Source: an uncultured Pseudomonadota bacterium (lineage in GTDB: Bacteria > Myxococcota_A > UBA796 > SXON01). Taken from it: a stretch of 37,919 bases of DNA. The notes below the pieces were generated by a model that worked only from the letters and a program-made list of their open reading frames with translations, was not told the origin of the DNA and ran no database searches. Position numbers and translations under genes: made by a program. This document shows, one piece after another, positions 9,283 through 17,873 of this stretch (its first letter is position 1; each line of letters opens with the position of its first letter). The stretch is from NCBI GenBank assembly GCA_903844155.1, contig CAIMSU010000249.1:1-37919 (forward strand), read 5' to 3'.

Positions 9283-12200
9283 GCCACGCCCCCCATACCG
9301 AGGGCAGCGCCCTCCGGATCACCATCATCTCGGCGAGCGCAGGCAGCGGGAAGACCCACCGCCTGACGGACCTCCTCAACGAGGCGATCACGAACGGCGC
9401 GCGCCCCGAGTGTGTGCTCGCCACAACGTTCACGAACAAGGCTGCGGCGGAGTTGAAGGAGCGCACGCGCAGGAAGCTGCTCCAGGAGCGGCGGTTCTCT
9501 GAAGCGCAGCGCCTGGGCGCTGCCCGAATCGGCACGGTGAACGCTGTGTGCGGTCGGCTCGTCGCAGAATTCGCCTTCGAGCTGGGACTGTCGCCCGAAC
9601 TGCGGGTGCTCGACGCTGCTGTCTCCGACGCTGCCTTTCGGGAGGCCCTCTCATCGGTGTTGGAGGGGCACGCCACGACGACATTTCACGATCTACAATC
9701 GCGGATGGTCGCCTTCGACGGGCTCAAAGCCGTGCGCGATGTCGTTGACACAGCGCGCTCCAACGGGCTCGGAGCGACGGAATTGGCGGCGTGCGCCGAT
9801 CGCAGCGTAGCGGAGATCCTTGGCCTTTTCGGCAAGGCCACCGAGACCGCCGAGGTGATGGACGAGCGCCTGAAGTCCACGTTGGCCGAGTTCATCCGCC
9901 AGGTGGCTCAGTCCGGCGACAGCCATAAGAACACTGGGGTCGCCGTCGCAAAGGCGAAGGACGTCCTGTCCACGCTTCAGCGAGGACGGGAGGTGTCCTG
10001 GTCCGCCTGGGTCGCGCTGACGAGACTCTCGGTCGCCAAGGAGTCAGCGTCTTTCGTGGCGCCTGTGATCGCCGTGGCTGGTGGGTCGCACCGCCACCCG
10101 GCGTTGCTCGCGGACGTGGAGTTGGCCATCCGCACTGTGTTTTCGGTCGCCAGTCAGGCGATGGGCCTCTACCAGCGGCACAAGGCCGACTGGGGCGTGA
10201 TCGACTTCGCCGACCAGGAGCTCTACGCGCTCGAGTTGCTCGACCGCGTCGATGTTCAAGAGCGCCTACGCGACGAGCTCGACCTCGTTCTGGTCGATGA
10301 ATTCCAGGACACCAACCCGGTCCAGTTGGCTATTTTCCTTCAACTCGCCAAGCTCGCCAAACAATCGTACTGGGTCGGTGACCAGAAGCAGGCGATCTAC
10401 GGGTTTCGTGGTGCCGATCCGACGCTCATGGACGCAGCGATCCGGGCAGTTCTCGGTGCCGCCGAGCCAGAGACCTTGCCCAGGTCCTATCGCAGCCGCC
10501 CGGAGCTCGTGCGGCTGGCCTCCGACGTGTTCAGCCGCGCCTTCCCGTCCCAAGGCATTCCCGCCGAGCGGTGTGTGTTGGAGCCTGCAGCGCTGACCGA
10601 GGTGCCGGACCTTGGCGCGGTCGTTGAGCGCTGGAACCTGGGGAGCACCAACGAGGGGAACGACGCGAAGTGCGTGGCTTCCGGGGTACAGCAGCTCCTC
10701 GCCGATCCCGCTACGCGGGTGCGTGACGGAGATCACGGCTCCCGAGCGGCTCGGCCTGGGGACATTGCGGTCCTGTGTCGCAAGCACGTCGAGTGTGGCG
10801 CCGTCGCCAATGAGCTGGAAGCGCTCGGTATCCGGGCTGCGCTTCCGCGAGCTGGGCTCCTGCAAACCGCCGAGGGCGTCGCCGCGTGCGCCGCCCTCCG
10901 GTTGTTCGTCGATGCTCGCGATGCGCTCGCCAAGACCGAGCTGTCGCGCTTGATCGAGGGCGATGGTGATCTCAACGCGTGGCTCTCGCGAGTTGTCGCA
11001 GAGCCCTACGCCCAGGGTCTCAACGACCTCGCGGTGGTCGCGTCCGTGGTGGCCGCGCGGGAGGCAGCACCGGCAGCCGGCGCGCTTCAGGGCTACGACC
11101 TTGCTGTTCAGGCAGGGGGTATCGCCGAACTGTGCCGCCGCTGGGGCGATGCAGACGCTCGCCTCGCGAACCTCGACCGCCTCCGCGCTCACGTGCTCGC
11201 CTACATCTCCGGCGCAGAGGCGAGCGGCGCCGCTGCGACTCCTGCGGGGCTCGTCGCGTGGCTGTACAAGCTCGCCGACGACGAGGCAGACTCGCAGGCA
11301 GTGCGGCAGGGGTCCGACGCGGTCGTGGTCAGCACCTGGCACGCGTCCAAGGGTCTCGAGTGGCCCATCGTCGTTCTCAGCAGCCTGAACGCGGAGTTCA
11401 AGGCCACCGAGCTCGGGGTTCGTACCGCCAGCGACACCCCAAACGACGCCTTCGACTTCGCGAACCCTTTGAAGGGGCGGTGGGTCCGGTTCTGGGCTCA
11501 ACCCTACGCGGCGAACAACACTGACACCGAGTTCCACAGGAACCTCGCCGTTCATCCGCTCACGATCGCGGCCGAAGCCCGCGAAGCCCGCCAAGAGCTA
11601 CGTCTTCTGTACGTCGGGTGGACGCGTGCTCGGGACCGGGTCGTGTTCGCGGCGCGATCGGGGAAGCTCATGAACGGCTGTCTGAAGTTGCTACGGGAGG
11701 GCGGAAACGCCCTGGTTTGCGAGCCCGCGCCCGGCATCACGTGGGCGGGCCGTAAACTCGATGCCCTGGTTCGGACTCCGTCGCCCGGTCTGCCTACGGC
11801 TCGGCCGGTCGTACCTGGTCTCGGGTTTGATCCGGCCGGTCCTCGCGAGTACCCGAAGGCGTTCGTCAAGCCCTCGGACCTGGACGCGAAGGGCGTGGCC
11901 GCGGCGCACGAGCAGCTGGGCGTGCACCTCAAGCTCACGGCCGATGTGCCTGACGCCGATCGGGGAGACGCGATCCACGGGTTCCTGGCCGCAGACCGTC
12001 CGGGGCTGGATCCTGCTGCTCGTGTCGGGCTCGCGGCCGGGCTGCTGACGCGATGGGGGGTGGACGTCGCGCTTGCCCCGGCGGACCTGATCGAAGCGTC
12101 AAACCGGCTGGTGGCGTGGGTGGACCGGCGTTGGCCGGGTGCAAAGTGGTGCAGGGAGTGGGCGGTGGCTCACCCGCGGGCGGACGGGAGCCAGGTGCGG

Positions 12201-12455
12201 GGGTTCGCGGACCTCGTGCTGGACACGGCCGATGGGTTCGTGGTCATCGACCACAAGAGCCGGCCGGGTGGGCTGCCGAACCTGCTGGAGGAGGCTGCAG
12301 GGCATGCCGGGCAGCTTGGGGCTTACGCAGGGGCGATCGGGGCGGCGACGGGGCGGCCGGTGATCGGGGGGTTCATTTACTTTGCGGTGGCGGGGTGGGT
12401 AGTGGAGGTGGGTGCGGCAGCGAGTGGGACGAGAGCGCCTGACCGACCTCTCTGA
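9279..12455 (+). CDS. AddA/UvrD-like superfamily 1 helicase with C-terminal nuclease, 1058 aa
   Basis: GTG 9279 is chosen because GAGG lies 6 nt upstream; GTG 9273 is possible. The start overlaps the upstream stop by 4 nt, implying translational coupling. All SF1A helicase motifs are visible: Walker A ASAGSGKT (K25), motif Ia TFTNKAAAEL, DEFQD (340-344), GDQKQAIYGFRG (367-378), LPRSYRSRPE, HASKGLEW (688-695) and YVGWTRARD (778-786). The C-terminal ~150 residues carry a RecB/AddA-type nuclease: GDAIHGFL, RGFAD with D978, VIDHK with D991/K993, then QLGAYAGAI. This is the AddA domain order and near its usual length (about 1200). With the AddB-like half of the preceding fusion it should form a two-nuclease, single-motor end-resection complex. 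Its 3' end overlaps the convergent mcrC by 83 bp. Confidence 0.88.
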   Translation: MSHAPHTEGSALRITIISASAGSGKTHRLTDLLNEAITNGARPECVLATTFTNKAAAELKERTRRKLLQERRFSEAQRLGAARIGTVNAVCGRLVAEFAFELGLSPELRVLDAAVSDAAFREALSSVLEGHATTTFHDLQSRMVAFDGLKAVRDVVDTARSNGLGATELAACADRSVAEILGLFGKATETAEVMDERLKSTLAEFIRQVAQSGDSHKNTGVAVAKAKDVLSTLQRGREVSWSAWVALTRLSVAKESASFVAPVIAVAGGSHRHPALLADVELAIRTVFSVASQAMGLYQRHKADWGVIDFADQELYALELLDRVDVQERLRDELDLVLVDEFQDTNPVQLAIFLQLAKLAKQSYWVGDQKQAIYGFRGADPTLMDAAIRAVLGAAEPETLPRSYRSRPELVRLASDVFSRAFPSQGIPAERCVLEPAALTEVPDLGAVVERWNLGSTNEGNDAKCVASGVQQLLADPATRVRDGDHGSRAARPGDIAVLCRKHVECGAVANELEALGIRAALPRAGLLQTAEGVAACAALRLFVDARDALAKTELSRLIEGDGDLNAWLSRVVAEPYAQGLNDLAVVASVVAAREAAPAAGALQGYDLAVQAGGIAELCRRWGDADARLANLDRLRAHVLAYISGAEASGAAATPAGLVAWLYKLADDEADSQAVRQGSDAVVVSTWHASKGLEWPIVVLSSLNAEFKATELGVRTASDTPNDAFDFANPLKGRWVRFWAQPYAANNTDTEFHRNLAVHPLTIAAEAREARQELRLLYVGWTRARDRVVFAARSGKLMNGCLKLLREGGNALVCEPAPGITWAGRKLDALVRTPSPGLPTARPVVPGLGFDPAGPREYPKAFVKPSDLDAKGVAAAHEQLGVHLKLTADVPDADRGDAIHGFLAADRPGLDPAARVGLAAGLLTRWGVDVALAPADLIEASNRLVAWVDRRWPGAKWCREWAVAHPRADGSQVRGFADLVLDTADGFVVIDHKSRPGGLPNLLEEAAGHAGQLGAYAGAIGAATGRPVIGGFIYFAVAGWVVEVGAAASGTRAPDRPL

Positions 12456-14127
12456 GATAGGCTTGCCAAGCTGCCGGAGACAGGGTGTCGTTGTGCGAAG
12501 GGAACGGCAGCCCGACACGGAGCAGGTGCGCCGGCCCCTGCTCCGTGTGGACGGGGCCCCTTGAGGCTGGCTTCAGATGCACCGGATCCGGCGCGCGGGC
12601 CCCGCCCGCTAGCGTCGGGAGCGGGAAGACGAGCGCCACGGTGTCGGGGGCCGGCGTCTCGGTCTCGAGAGACCACGGGCTCCGCTCGCAGAGCATTGAG
12701 TAGGCGAAGGTTTGGTACTGGTCGCTCGCGTCGACGCAGCGGCCCTTCCCGGGCATGGCCTTGTACTTTGCGTCAACAACAACGGTGCGGGGTTGTTTCT
12801 CCGCCGGCCGGGGCACCGAGACTATGAAGTCCGGGCGCTTCGACGCGCCAACGCCAATCCAGACGTCCAGCGGCTTGTCCTTCGACTGCTCGTCCCGCCA
12901 GGCCCAGTGGTCCTCCAGTGCCTGGAATACGACGTCCTCCCAAAACTTGCTCGTATCGAACCAGAACTGCGCGGCCTCCTCACCGTCCCCGGCAGTGCCG
13001 GCCTTTGGGGGCTCGACGCGTAGGATCTGCCGCGCCAGCTCCACCGGCCGCTCCCATTCCTTTTGCGCGCGTGTCAGGCGGATGCGGCCCGCTTGGTTCG
13101 CCGCGACGGGAAGCGGCAATGCGGAGATCGATTGGAGCATCCGTCGCACTTGTGTCGCTTTTTTCGCCAGATCAGCGGCGACATTCCAGTTCGAGAGCCC
13201 GAACATCGCCGCGATCGCTCCGCTGGCAACGTGCTCCAGCGCGGTCACCAGCACCCGAAAGAGCGGTGTGGCCTCCGTGAACTCGTCGCGCGCGCACTCG
13301 ATCCACGGGGTGCCCATCGCGGCCTGCTGGATCATCCCCCGCATCGTAGGGCGCCCACGCACGACGCAGGATGTCTCGACGACCGGGACATAACCACGTC
13401 GAACTTTCCGCAGCCGGGCCTCCATCTGCTCAACGAACAACCACTGAGAGAGCAGGGCGAGTGGATCATGAAGGGCTCGCCGGTCACCATGCTCGCCGAT
13501 GGCTCCGCCGGAACCCGCCTCGGCGTCCGCCTCGTGGGTCCAAAGGTTTGTCGAGCGGCGACATCGGGAAGCGAGGTGGATGAGTGAAATCAAGCCCCTG
13601 CCGACCTCCGCCGCGCTGTTGACCTCCGGACGCGCCAGGCTCCCACCGGGCACTGTGTCGGACGCAGGAAGCTCAAAGTCGGCGGGTGCGTTGTCACCCT
13701 TTCCGGGCGAAAAATTCACCAATTCATTGAGGACGGCGTCCTCGTCGGAATCGTCCGAGTCCGAATCGTCCGTGTCCGGATCGTCGGCATACTTGGGCAG
13801 CCGGCTCGGTCTGGGCCCCCCCCTTGCCCTTGCCTCTCGCGCCTTTTTGGCCGCCACCCGCACGGACTCGTTGATAGAGCCTTGGACGGTCGTTGTGAGG
13901 AAATCGGCAAACGTCTTGGAAACCTTCAGGGCAACCCGATCCACCTCGTACAGGACTAGCACATGACGCCCGCCCTCTCCGAGGTCAACGACTGGCCTGG
14001 CGGGTGCCGCTGACGACTTCCAAGCTTTAGGGTGCACAAGCACCGTAATGCTGCAGCCCCCGAGCGCATAGTGAAACAGGCCACTACGATGACCGCGAGG
14101 GCTCGGCGTGACGAGGACGTAGGGCAT
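12373..14127 (-). CDS. mcrC: McrC-like restriction nuclease subunit, 584 aa
   Basis: McrC is the nuclease partner of the McrB GTPase in type IV restriction of modified DNA. ATG 14127 shares a base with the mcrB stop (TGATG), so translation is coupled; the frame extends 25 codons upstream but that part lies inside mcrB. The family pattern is present: RGRPTMRGMIQQ, then ECARDEFTEATPLFRVLV (the conserved order preceding the McrC helical part), then FWFDTSKFWEDVVFQAL. The C-terminal PD-(D/E)XK core has RPDFIV (D433), VVVDAKYK (D452, K454) and DQYQTFAYSM. A run of Asp/Ser near residues 110-135 (DDPDTDDSDSDDSDED) is an acidic insertion not typical of McrC. At 584 aa it is longer than E. coli McrC (about 350), as in many environmental homologues. 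It may be regulated together with mcrB. Confidence 0.85.
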   Translation of the reverse strand: MPYVLVTPSPRGHRSGLFHYALGGCSITVLVHPKAWKSSAAPARPVVDLGEGGRHVLVLYEVDRVALKVSKTFADFLTTTVQGSINESVRVAAKKAREARARGGPRPSRLPKYADDPDTDDSDSDDSDEDAVLNELVNFSPGKGDNAPADFELPASDTVPGGSLARPEVNSAAEVGRGLISLIHLASRCRRSTNLWTHEADAEAGSGGAIGEHGDRRALHDPLALLSQWLFVEQMEARLRKVRRGYVPVVETSCVVRGRPTMRGMIQQAAMGTPWIECARDEFTEATPLFRVLVTALEHVASGAIAAMFGLSNWNVAADLAKKATQVRRMLQSISALPLPVAANQAGRIRLTRAQKEWERPVELARQILRVEPPKAGTAGDGEEAAQFWFDTSKFWEDVVFQALEDHWAWRDEQSKDKPLDVWIGVGASKRPDFIVSVPRPAEKQPRTVVVDAKYKAMPGKGRCVDASDQYQTFAYSMLCERSPWSLETETPAPDTVALVFPLPTLAGGARAPDPVHLKPASRGPVHTEQGPAHLLRVGLPFPSHNDTLSPAAWQAYLREVGQALSSHSLPHPPPLPTPPPQSK

Positions 14128-16316
14128 CAGACTGCGAGGACGATTATTGGGACCCGCAACAGGCCGGACCCGTTCAGGCGCCAGGTAAGGGCCCACTTCC
14201 ACTCGGTCAACGCACTGTCGCCCAGGTCCAACTCCGGAATTGAGTGGCCACTTCGCGTGTCGGAACCGTCTTTCCCTGTGTCTTTGAAGACGCGGTCGAG
14301 GAGGTCGTTGGACAGCAAGGAGTCCACCAGTTGTGGAAAGATGTGCTTGTTCCAGTGGTGGGCAACAATCTTGGGTTCGTCACCGGCCTTGCATATCTCG
14401 CCATCGCCGAGGTCGCGAACAAGATCAAAGAGGTAGCTATGCCCGAGCATGGCGTCATCGCCGTGCACCTGGAGCCTCCGGTTCATGGCGACCCACGCAT
14501 CCACGGACTGCGCGACCGGGTGGGTGGGCGTGCAGCCGAGCGCTTCGAGGACCCTGGCCGCCGGTGTACCGTCGGTCCTCGTTGGATCGAACCCGATCGG
14601 CCAGACTCGCTCGAACGCGAAGCGCCGTCGCAGCGCCGCATCCATCGGTGCTATCGACCGATCCGTGGTGTTCATCGTGCCGATCACATAGACATTGGCG
14701 GGAACAAAGAAGAGGCGGCCGCTGTAGGGCAGGGTGACGACCTGAGCTTCGCCGATGTCCCAGTATCCTTGGCCGTCCTGGGTCGGATCTGATGGATCCG
14801 ACGCGGTCGATCGCCACCGAGCCCGCTTTGAGCCCTCGATGGTGGTAAGCAGGTCACCCATGACCTTTGGGATGTTGCATCTGTTGAGCTCGTCGAGGAG
14901 CACTGCGAACTCGCAGCGTGGGTAATGTGCCGCTTCAATGCAAACAGAGACGAAGAACCCGTCGTGCAACGAGAATGCTTGCGCGAGGTCGGGCAGCTTG
15001 TCACTGTTGCGGAAGAAGAAGTGACGCCGGTCCGGGCCTGCGTTCGGTCCATCGGTCACCGCGGGGCGCACCGCTGGATCGGGAACGAAGTGCGCGGTTC
15101 TCGGGCTCCACTCCGGCGAATCGAAGCGCGGTATGGGCTGTTCAAACGGACCAGGCCGCAGCCCCTCCACAAAGTCCTCGTACGCGGTCGCGGGATGCAT
15201 GGTCATTGCGAAGCGGCCGGTTCCCTCCCCGCGGATCAGACCGCCGGGGCTGGCGGCCCCGTCCAGGCATTTGAGTCGATAGGTTTTGCCGGTTCCCGGA
15301 ACGCCTTCAAGCACCATGCAGTACGGTTCAACTCTCCAGGCCAGGGCCTGACGAACTGAGAGCCTGCCGCTGATCTTCGCGAGGATCAAGTTGGCTCGAT
15401 CCAAACTGATGCCCTCCGCGGTAATTCGGCAAGTACTTTTGGCCTCCTTCCCGGCTCGTCGCATTGCATGCTCCAGCTCGGTGGCGGCCGCGACCGGATT
15501 GGTTGCGAGCCCGGTCTGGACCCAAGGGATCCGGACCTCGGGCTTGTTCTCTGCCGCGTAGGCCAACTCCAGTTTGAAGCTGTGCAGGGCGGCCAGCAGC
15601 CTCGCAATGCCGGTGATCCGCGACTCGTTGAATCCAACGGAGGCAATGAGGAACGTCGGCTTCTCGCTGACCAGCTCCACCAGCACCTTGCACTGGTCAA
15701 CGACCGGCGTCCAAGGTCGGGAAGTTGCGCGAGCGGAGGAGTCTGCGCGGGGTCCCGGGACTGGCCGCGACCGAGCACCGGCCGCCGCCGCTGCTCCGGG
15801 CTCATTCGCAGCGTCCAGCAGCGCTTGACGGCCGTGGAGCGCAACGGGGAGGCTTTCGGCAAAGTCGAGGATCGTCCGGCGCGTACCCGCACCCCCTGAA
15901 GGACTCTTCTCACCGACCTGCAGGATGGTGAAGTCGTTGCCAGGCAATCTGTCGCCCGGCGCAGGCGTCCATGGGGCGGAAACAGCTTCCCACTTGACCT
16001 TCTTGAGGTTCGGATGAGATTCCATTTTTTTTGGTCCCTTGCTCTTGGCGACCCCTTGCTCCACCGCTTTCCTCAGCTCATCGTCGACCTCGCCCTCGAC
16101 TACGCCAATCCCGACGAACATCGCGCTCGCTTTCACTCCCTTCACTCCGCCCGTGGACCGCACGCAGATCAGGATATCGTTGGCTTCAAGCGCCTGGAAG
16201 GCCGCCTGCGCCGAGGGGGTCCAATCGCCTCCCCCCACCCCCGCGACGCCGAGACCCTCGTAAAGCGGCCAGTTCCTATTGGATTCCCCCGCCTTGTACA
16301 GAAAAACACGTGCCAT
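14127..16316 (-). CDS. mcrB: McrB-like GTPase/AAA+ restriction subunit with N-terminal reader-like domain, 729 aa
   Basis: ATG 16316 has AGGAG about 8 nt upstream. The AAA+ core shows McrB hallmarks: Walker A GVPGTGKT (K344), Walker B LLDELNR (473-479) continuing as CNIPKVMGDLL, and the sensor stretch MNTTDRS (548-554) followed by ALRRRF, equivalent to the McrB MNTADRS motif. McrB recognises modified cytosine-containing DNA through a variable N-terminal domain and uses GTP to drive McrC. Here residues ~1-115 contain ILICVRSTGG and MFVGIGVVEGE, like an EVE/PUA-type modified-base reader; this domain call is an inference. The following ~100 residues are Pro/Ala/Arg-rich linker. The gene opens the mcrB-mcrC pair. 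The 159-nt gap upstream (16317-16475) contains no other gene and must carry its promoter unless read from the phosphatase operon. Confidence 0.87.
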   Translation of the reverse strand: MARVFLYKAGESNRNWPLYEGLGVAGVGGGDWTPSAQAAFQALEANDILICVRSTGGVKGVKASAMFVGIGVVEGEVDDELRKAVEQGVAKSKGPKKMESHPNLKKVKWEAVSAPWTPAPGDRLPGNDFTILQVGEKSPSGGAGTRRTILDFAESLPVALHGRQALLDAANEPGAAAAAGARSRPVPGPRADSSARATSRPWTPVVDQCKVLVELVSEKPTFLIASVGFNESRITGIARLLAALHSFKLELAYAAENKPEVRIPWVQTGLATNPVAAATELEHAMRRAGKEAKSTCRITAEGISLDRANLILAKISGRLSVRQALAWRVEPYCMVLEGVPGTGKTYRLKCLDGAASPGGLIRGEGTGRFAMTMHPATAYEDFVEGLRPGPFEQPIPRFDSPEWSPRTAHFVPDPAVRPAVTDGPNAGPDRRHFFFRNSDKLPDLAQAFSLHDGFFVSVCIEAAHYPRCEFAVLLDELNRCNIPKVMGDLLTTIEGSKRARWRSTASDPSDPTQDGQGYWDIGEAQVVTLPYSGRLFFVPANVYVIGTMNTTDRSIAPMDAALRRRFAFERVWPIGFDPTRTDGTPAARVLEALGCTPTHPVAQSVDAWVAMNRRLQVHGDDAMLGHSYLFDLVRDLGDGEICKAGDEPKIVAHHWNKHIFPQLVDSLLSNDLLDRVFKDTGKDGSDTRSGHSIPELDLGDSALTEWKWALTWRLNGSGLLRVPIIVLAV

Positions 16317-16475
16317 CGACGACTCCTCACACGCGCGGCTATTCGTTTCCTCGCCGGGGGGCCAGCGACGAGCTGGCGTTTGCCTTGTCGCACCTCCTTG
16401 GCAGGGTCCCGCTTCGGGTGCGCCGCCTGCCGCGAGCTGCCGGCGAGGGTTGTTCACGAAGTATGAGACTAGAAC

Positions 16476-16961
16476 CTACGGTAACTTTTCGGGTTGACCC
16501 GACCACGATGCCTGGCATCTCGATGTTCGCCCCACGCCGTGCCCGACGTCCACGACAAACGTCGCCCCCCGGAACCCCTTCGGCGGCTTCCTCGCCCCCA
16601 GCTCGCGCACCAGGAAGTCCTGGGTCGTCCCGTGCACCCCGAGGATCACGTCCCCGTGGAGCCCGCGTGTTCGCATCACCTCGGTGATTCGCTCGACAGC
16701 CCTTGTCCACCCCTCCAGGTTCGCCGGCATCGAGCCGACCGGCAGCTGCGCGACGCCCGCCCGCTCCAGCCCGTAGGTCGACAGGATCGCCTTGACGGTC
16801 TCCCGAGTCCGGAGCTTCTCGGTAAACCCCACGAGCACCGGTCGAACCCCCTGCGCCTGCAACCACGCGCCAGCCTCCAGGGCGCACGCGCGGCCCGCCT
16901 CGGTGATGGGGTTCGGCTTGATCTCGGACTTCTCGGCATGACGGACAACAACGATCTTCAT
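16476..16961 (-). CDS. SixA-like histidine phosphatase, 161 aa
   Basis: ATG 16961 follows AGAGG by 5 nt. The product starts MKIVVVRHAEKSE, the N-terminal RHA/RHG motif whose histidine is phosphorylated during catalysis in the histidine phosphatase superfamily. The second catalytic histidine is in ILGVHGTTQDFL. Length and the RHAEKS form match the small SixA branch, which acts on phosphohistidine or small phosphoesters; the substrate here is unknown. It is the last gene of a minus-strand operon behind the double-AAA ATPase, 27 nt after its neighbour. The CGATTC repeat at 16985-17003 lies just upstream of its ribosome site, so it may also have its own control. Confidence 0.8.
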   Translation of the reverse strand: MKIVVVRHAEKSEIKPNPITEAGRACALEAGAWLQAQGVRPVLVGFTEKLRTRETVKAILSTYGLERAGVAQLPVGSMPANLEGWTRAVERITEVMRTRGLHGDVILGVHGTTQDFLVRELGARKPPKGFRGATFVVDVGHGVGRTSRCQASWSGQPEKLP

Positions 16962-16984
16962 GGAACCTCTTGATGGACGCACTA

Positions 16985-17003
16985 CGATTCAGATCACCGA
17001 TTC
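16985..17003. repeat. CGATTC-N7-CGATTC repeat, copy 1
   Basis: Two CGATTC hexamers lie exactly 13 bp apart (16985 and 16998), flanked by CTA on the left and TGG on the right. The same arrangement occurs at 21502-21520. This copy overlaps the stop of the 16989-17480 gene and lies 24 nt before the phosphatase start. It may be a protein-binding site or a remnant of a duplicated promoter. Confidence 0.5.
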
Positions 17004-17480
17004 TGGAGCTTCCCCCGCAACATACCCCGGCGCCCACAGCCGCCAGCGCGCCTTCCGTCGAGGCCTCGTCAACAGCCCCCACTCCAGCTCCAGGATCCCG
17101 TCCTCGACTACGCCACGCACCGCTTCCTCAAACAGCCGCCCGTCCCCGGCCCCGTACCACCGCTCCTCCCCGACCGACCTCCGCACCATCGCCCGCAGGG
17201 TCGCGACCCCCAGGATCTCGCGGTTGAGCACATACCCGATGATCCACCGGTCGACCGACCACGCGCCAGGCGCCCCGCCGCTGCCGCAGTTCCCCGCCTC
17301 CCCTGGCACGCCGGTGCCTTGGTCCATGCCGTCCGCTCCTCTCCGCACCCAGGCGTTCCCGTTGTGCCGCAGCCGGCGACGGTGCTCGCGCTTGTACGAC
17401 GCGTTCCAGAGCTGGCCGCCGATGATCCGCACCGACTTGTTGCCGATATCCTCAAGGGCCACGCTGAACCGCCGCTTCAC
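16989..17480 (-). CDS. Hypothetical protein, 163 aa
   Basis: Unrecognised. The chosen start is GTG 17480, 12 nt after the preceding gene's stop; its ribosome site is weak, so it is probably translated by coupling. The N-terminal half is basic (SYKREHRRRLRHNGNAW); a Gly-rich stretch follows (GTGVPGEAGNCGSGG). The C-terminal half is amphipathic and Trp-rich (RWIIGYVLNREI, ILELEWGLLT, ARWRLWAPGY). There is no signal peptide. It lies between an unknown gene and the SixA-like phosphatase in the AAA operon, so it probably serves the same system. Confidence 0.55.
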   Translation of the reverse strand: MKRRFSVALEDIGNKSVRIIGGQLWNASYKREHRRRLRHNGNAWVRRGADGMDQGTGVPGEAGNCGSGGAPGAWSVDRWIIGYVLNREILGVATLRAMVRRSVGEERWYGAGDGRLFEEAVRGVVEDGILELEWGLLTRPRRKARWRLWAPGYVAGEAPESVI

Positions 17481-17492
17481 GCCACGCCCGCG

Positions 17493-17873
17493 TCACTTGA
17501 TCACCTCCAGCCGCGTTCGCGCCTCCACGGTCTGCCTGCACGAGCACCACCCGATCGAGCAGCCCGGCCAGTGCACCGAGAGCTTGGCCTGCCGACCGTC
17601 GCGGCGCGCAACTTCGTGGTCCTTCAGGTGGCGAAGCCAGTCGCCCCACTCGTCTATCGGGCCGGCGGCCTCCTTTCCCGAATCGCGGGCGACGAACCTC
17701 TCCCTCGTCACCACGACGACGGACCAACGGTCGAACAGGCAGATGTGCTCGCCCCACTGGACGTCGACGCGCAGGCCACGCACAGGTCGCCGAGGGAGCG
17801 GCTGCCCGCGCAGGTCCTTGGGCCACGGCTGCGGATCGCCGAGAACGAGCACCAGCCCAGAACGCTCACACAT
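17493..17873 (-). CDS. Hypothetical protein, 126 aa
   Basis: Unrecognised. ATG 17873 overlaps the end of the upstream gene by 8 bp, suggesting coupled translation; a longer frame is open but lies within that gene. The sequence contains LVLVLGDPQPWP near the start, a hydrophobic strand-like segment (WSVVVVTRERFV) in the middle, and a Cys-rich end (WPGCSIGWCSCRQT). No membrane or signal segment is visible. It is part of the operon led by the double-AAA ATPase. Confidence 0.55.
   Translation of the reverse strand: MCERSGLVLVLGDPQPWPKDLRGQPLPRRPVRGLRVDVQWGEHICLFDRWSVVVVTRERFVARDSGKEAAGPIDEWGDWLRHLKDHEVARRDGRQAKLSVHWPGCSIGWCSCRQTVEARTRLEVIK

Noticed and set aside
10266-11594. 442-codon minus-strand frame inside the AddA-like gene
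   Set aside because: The plus frame carries all helicase motifs here; the minus frame has no ribosome site or domain.
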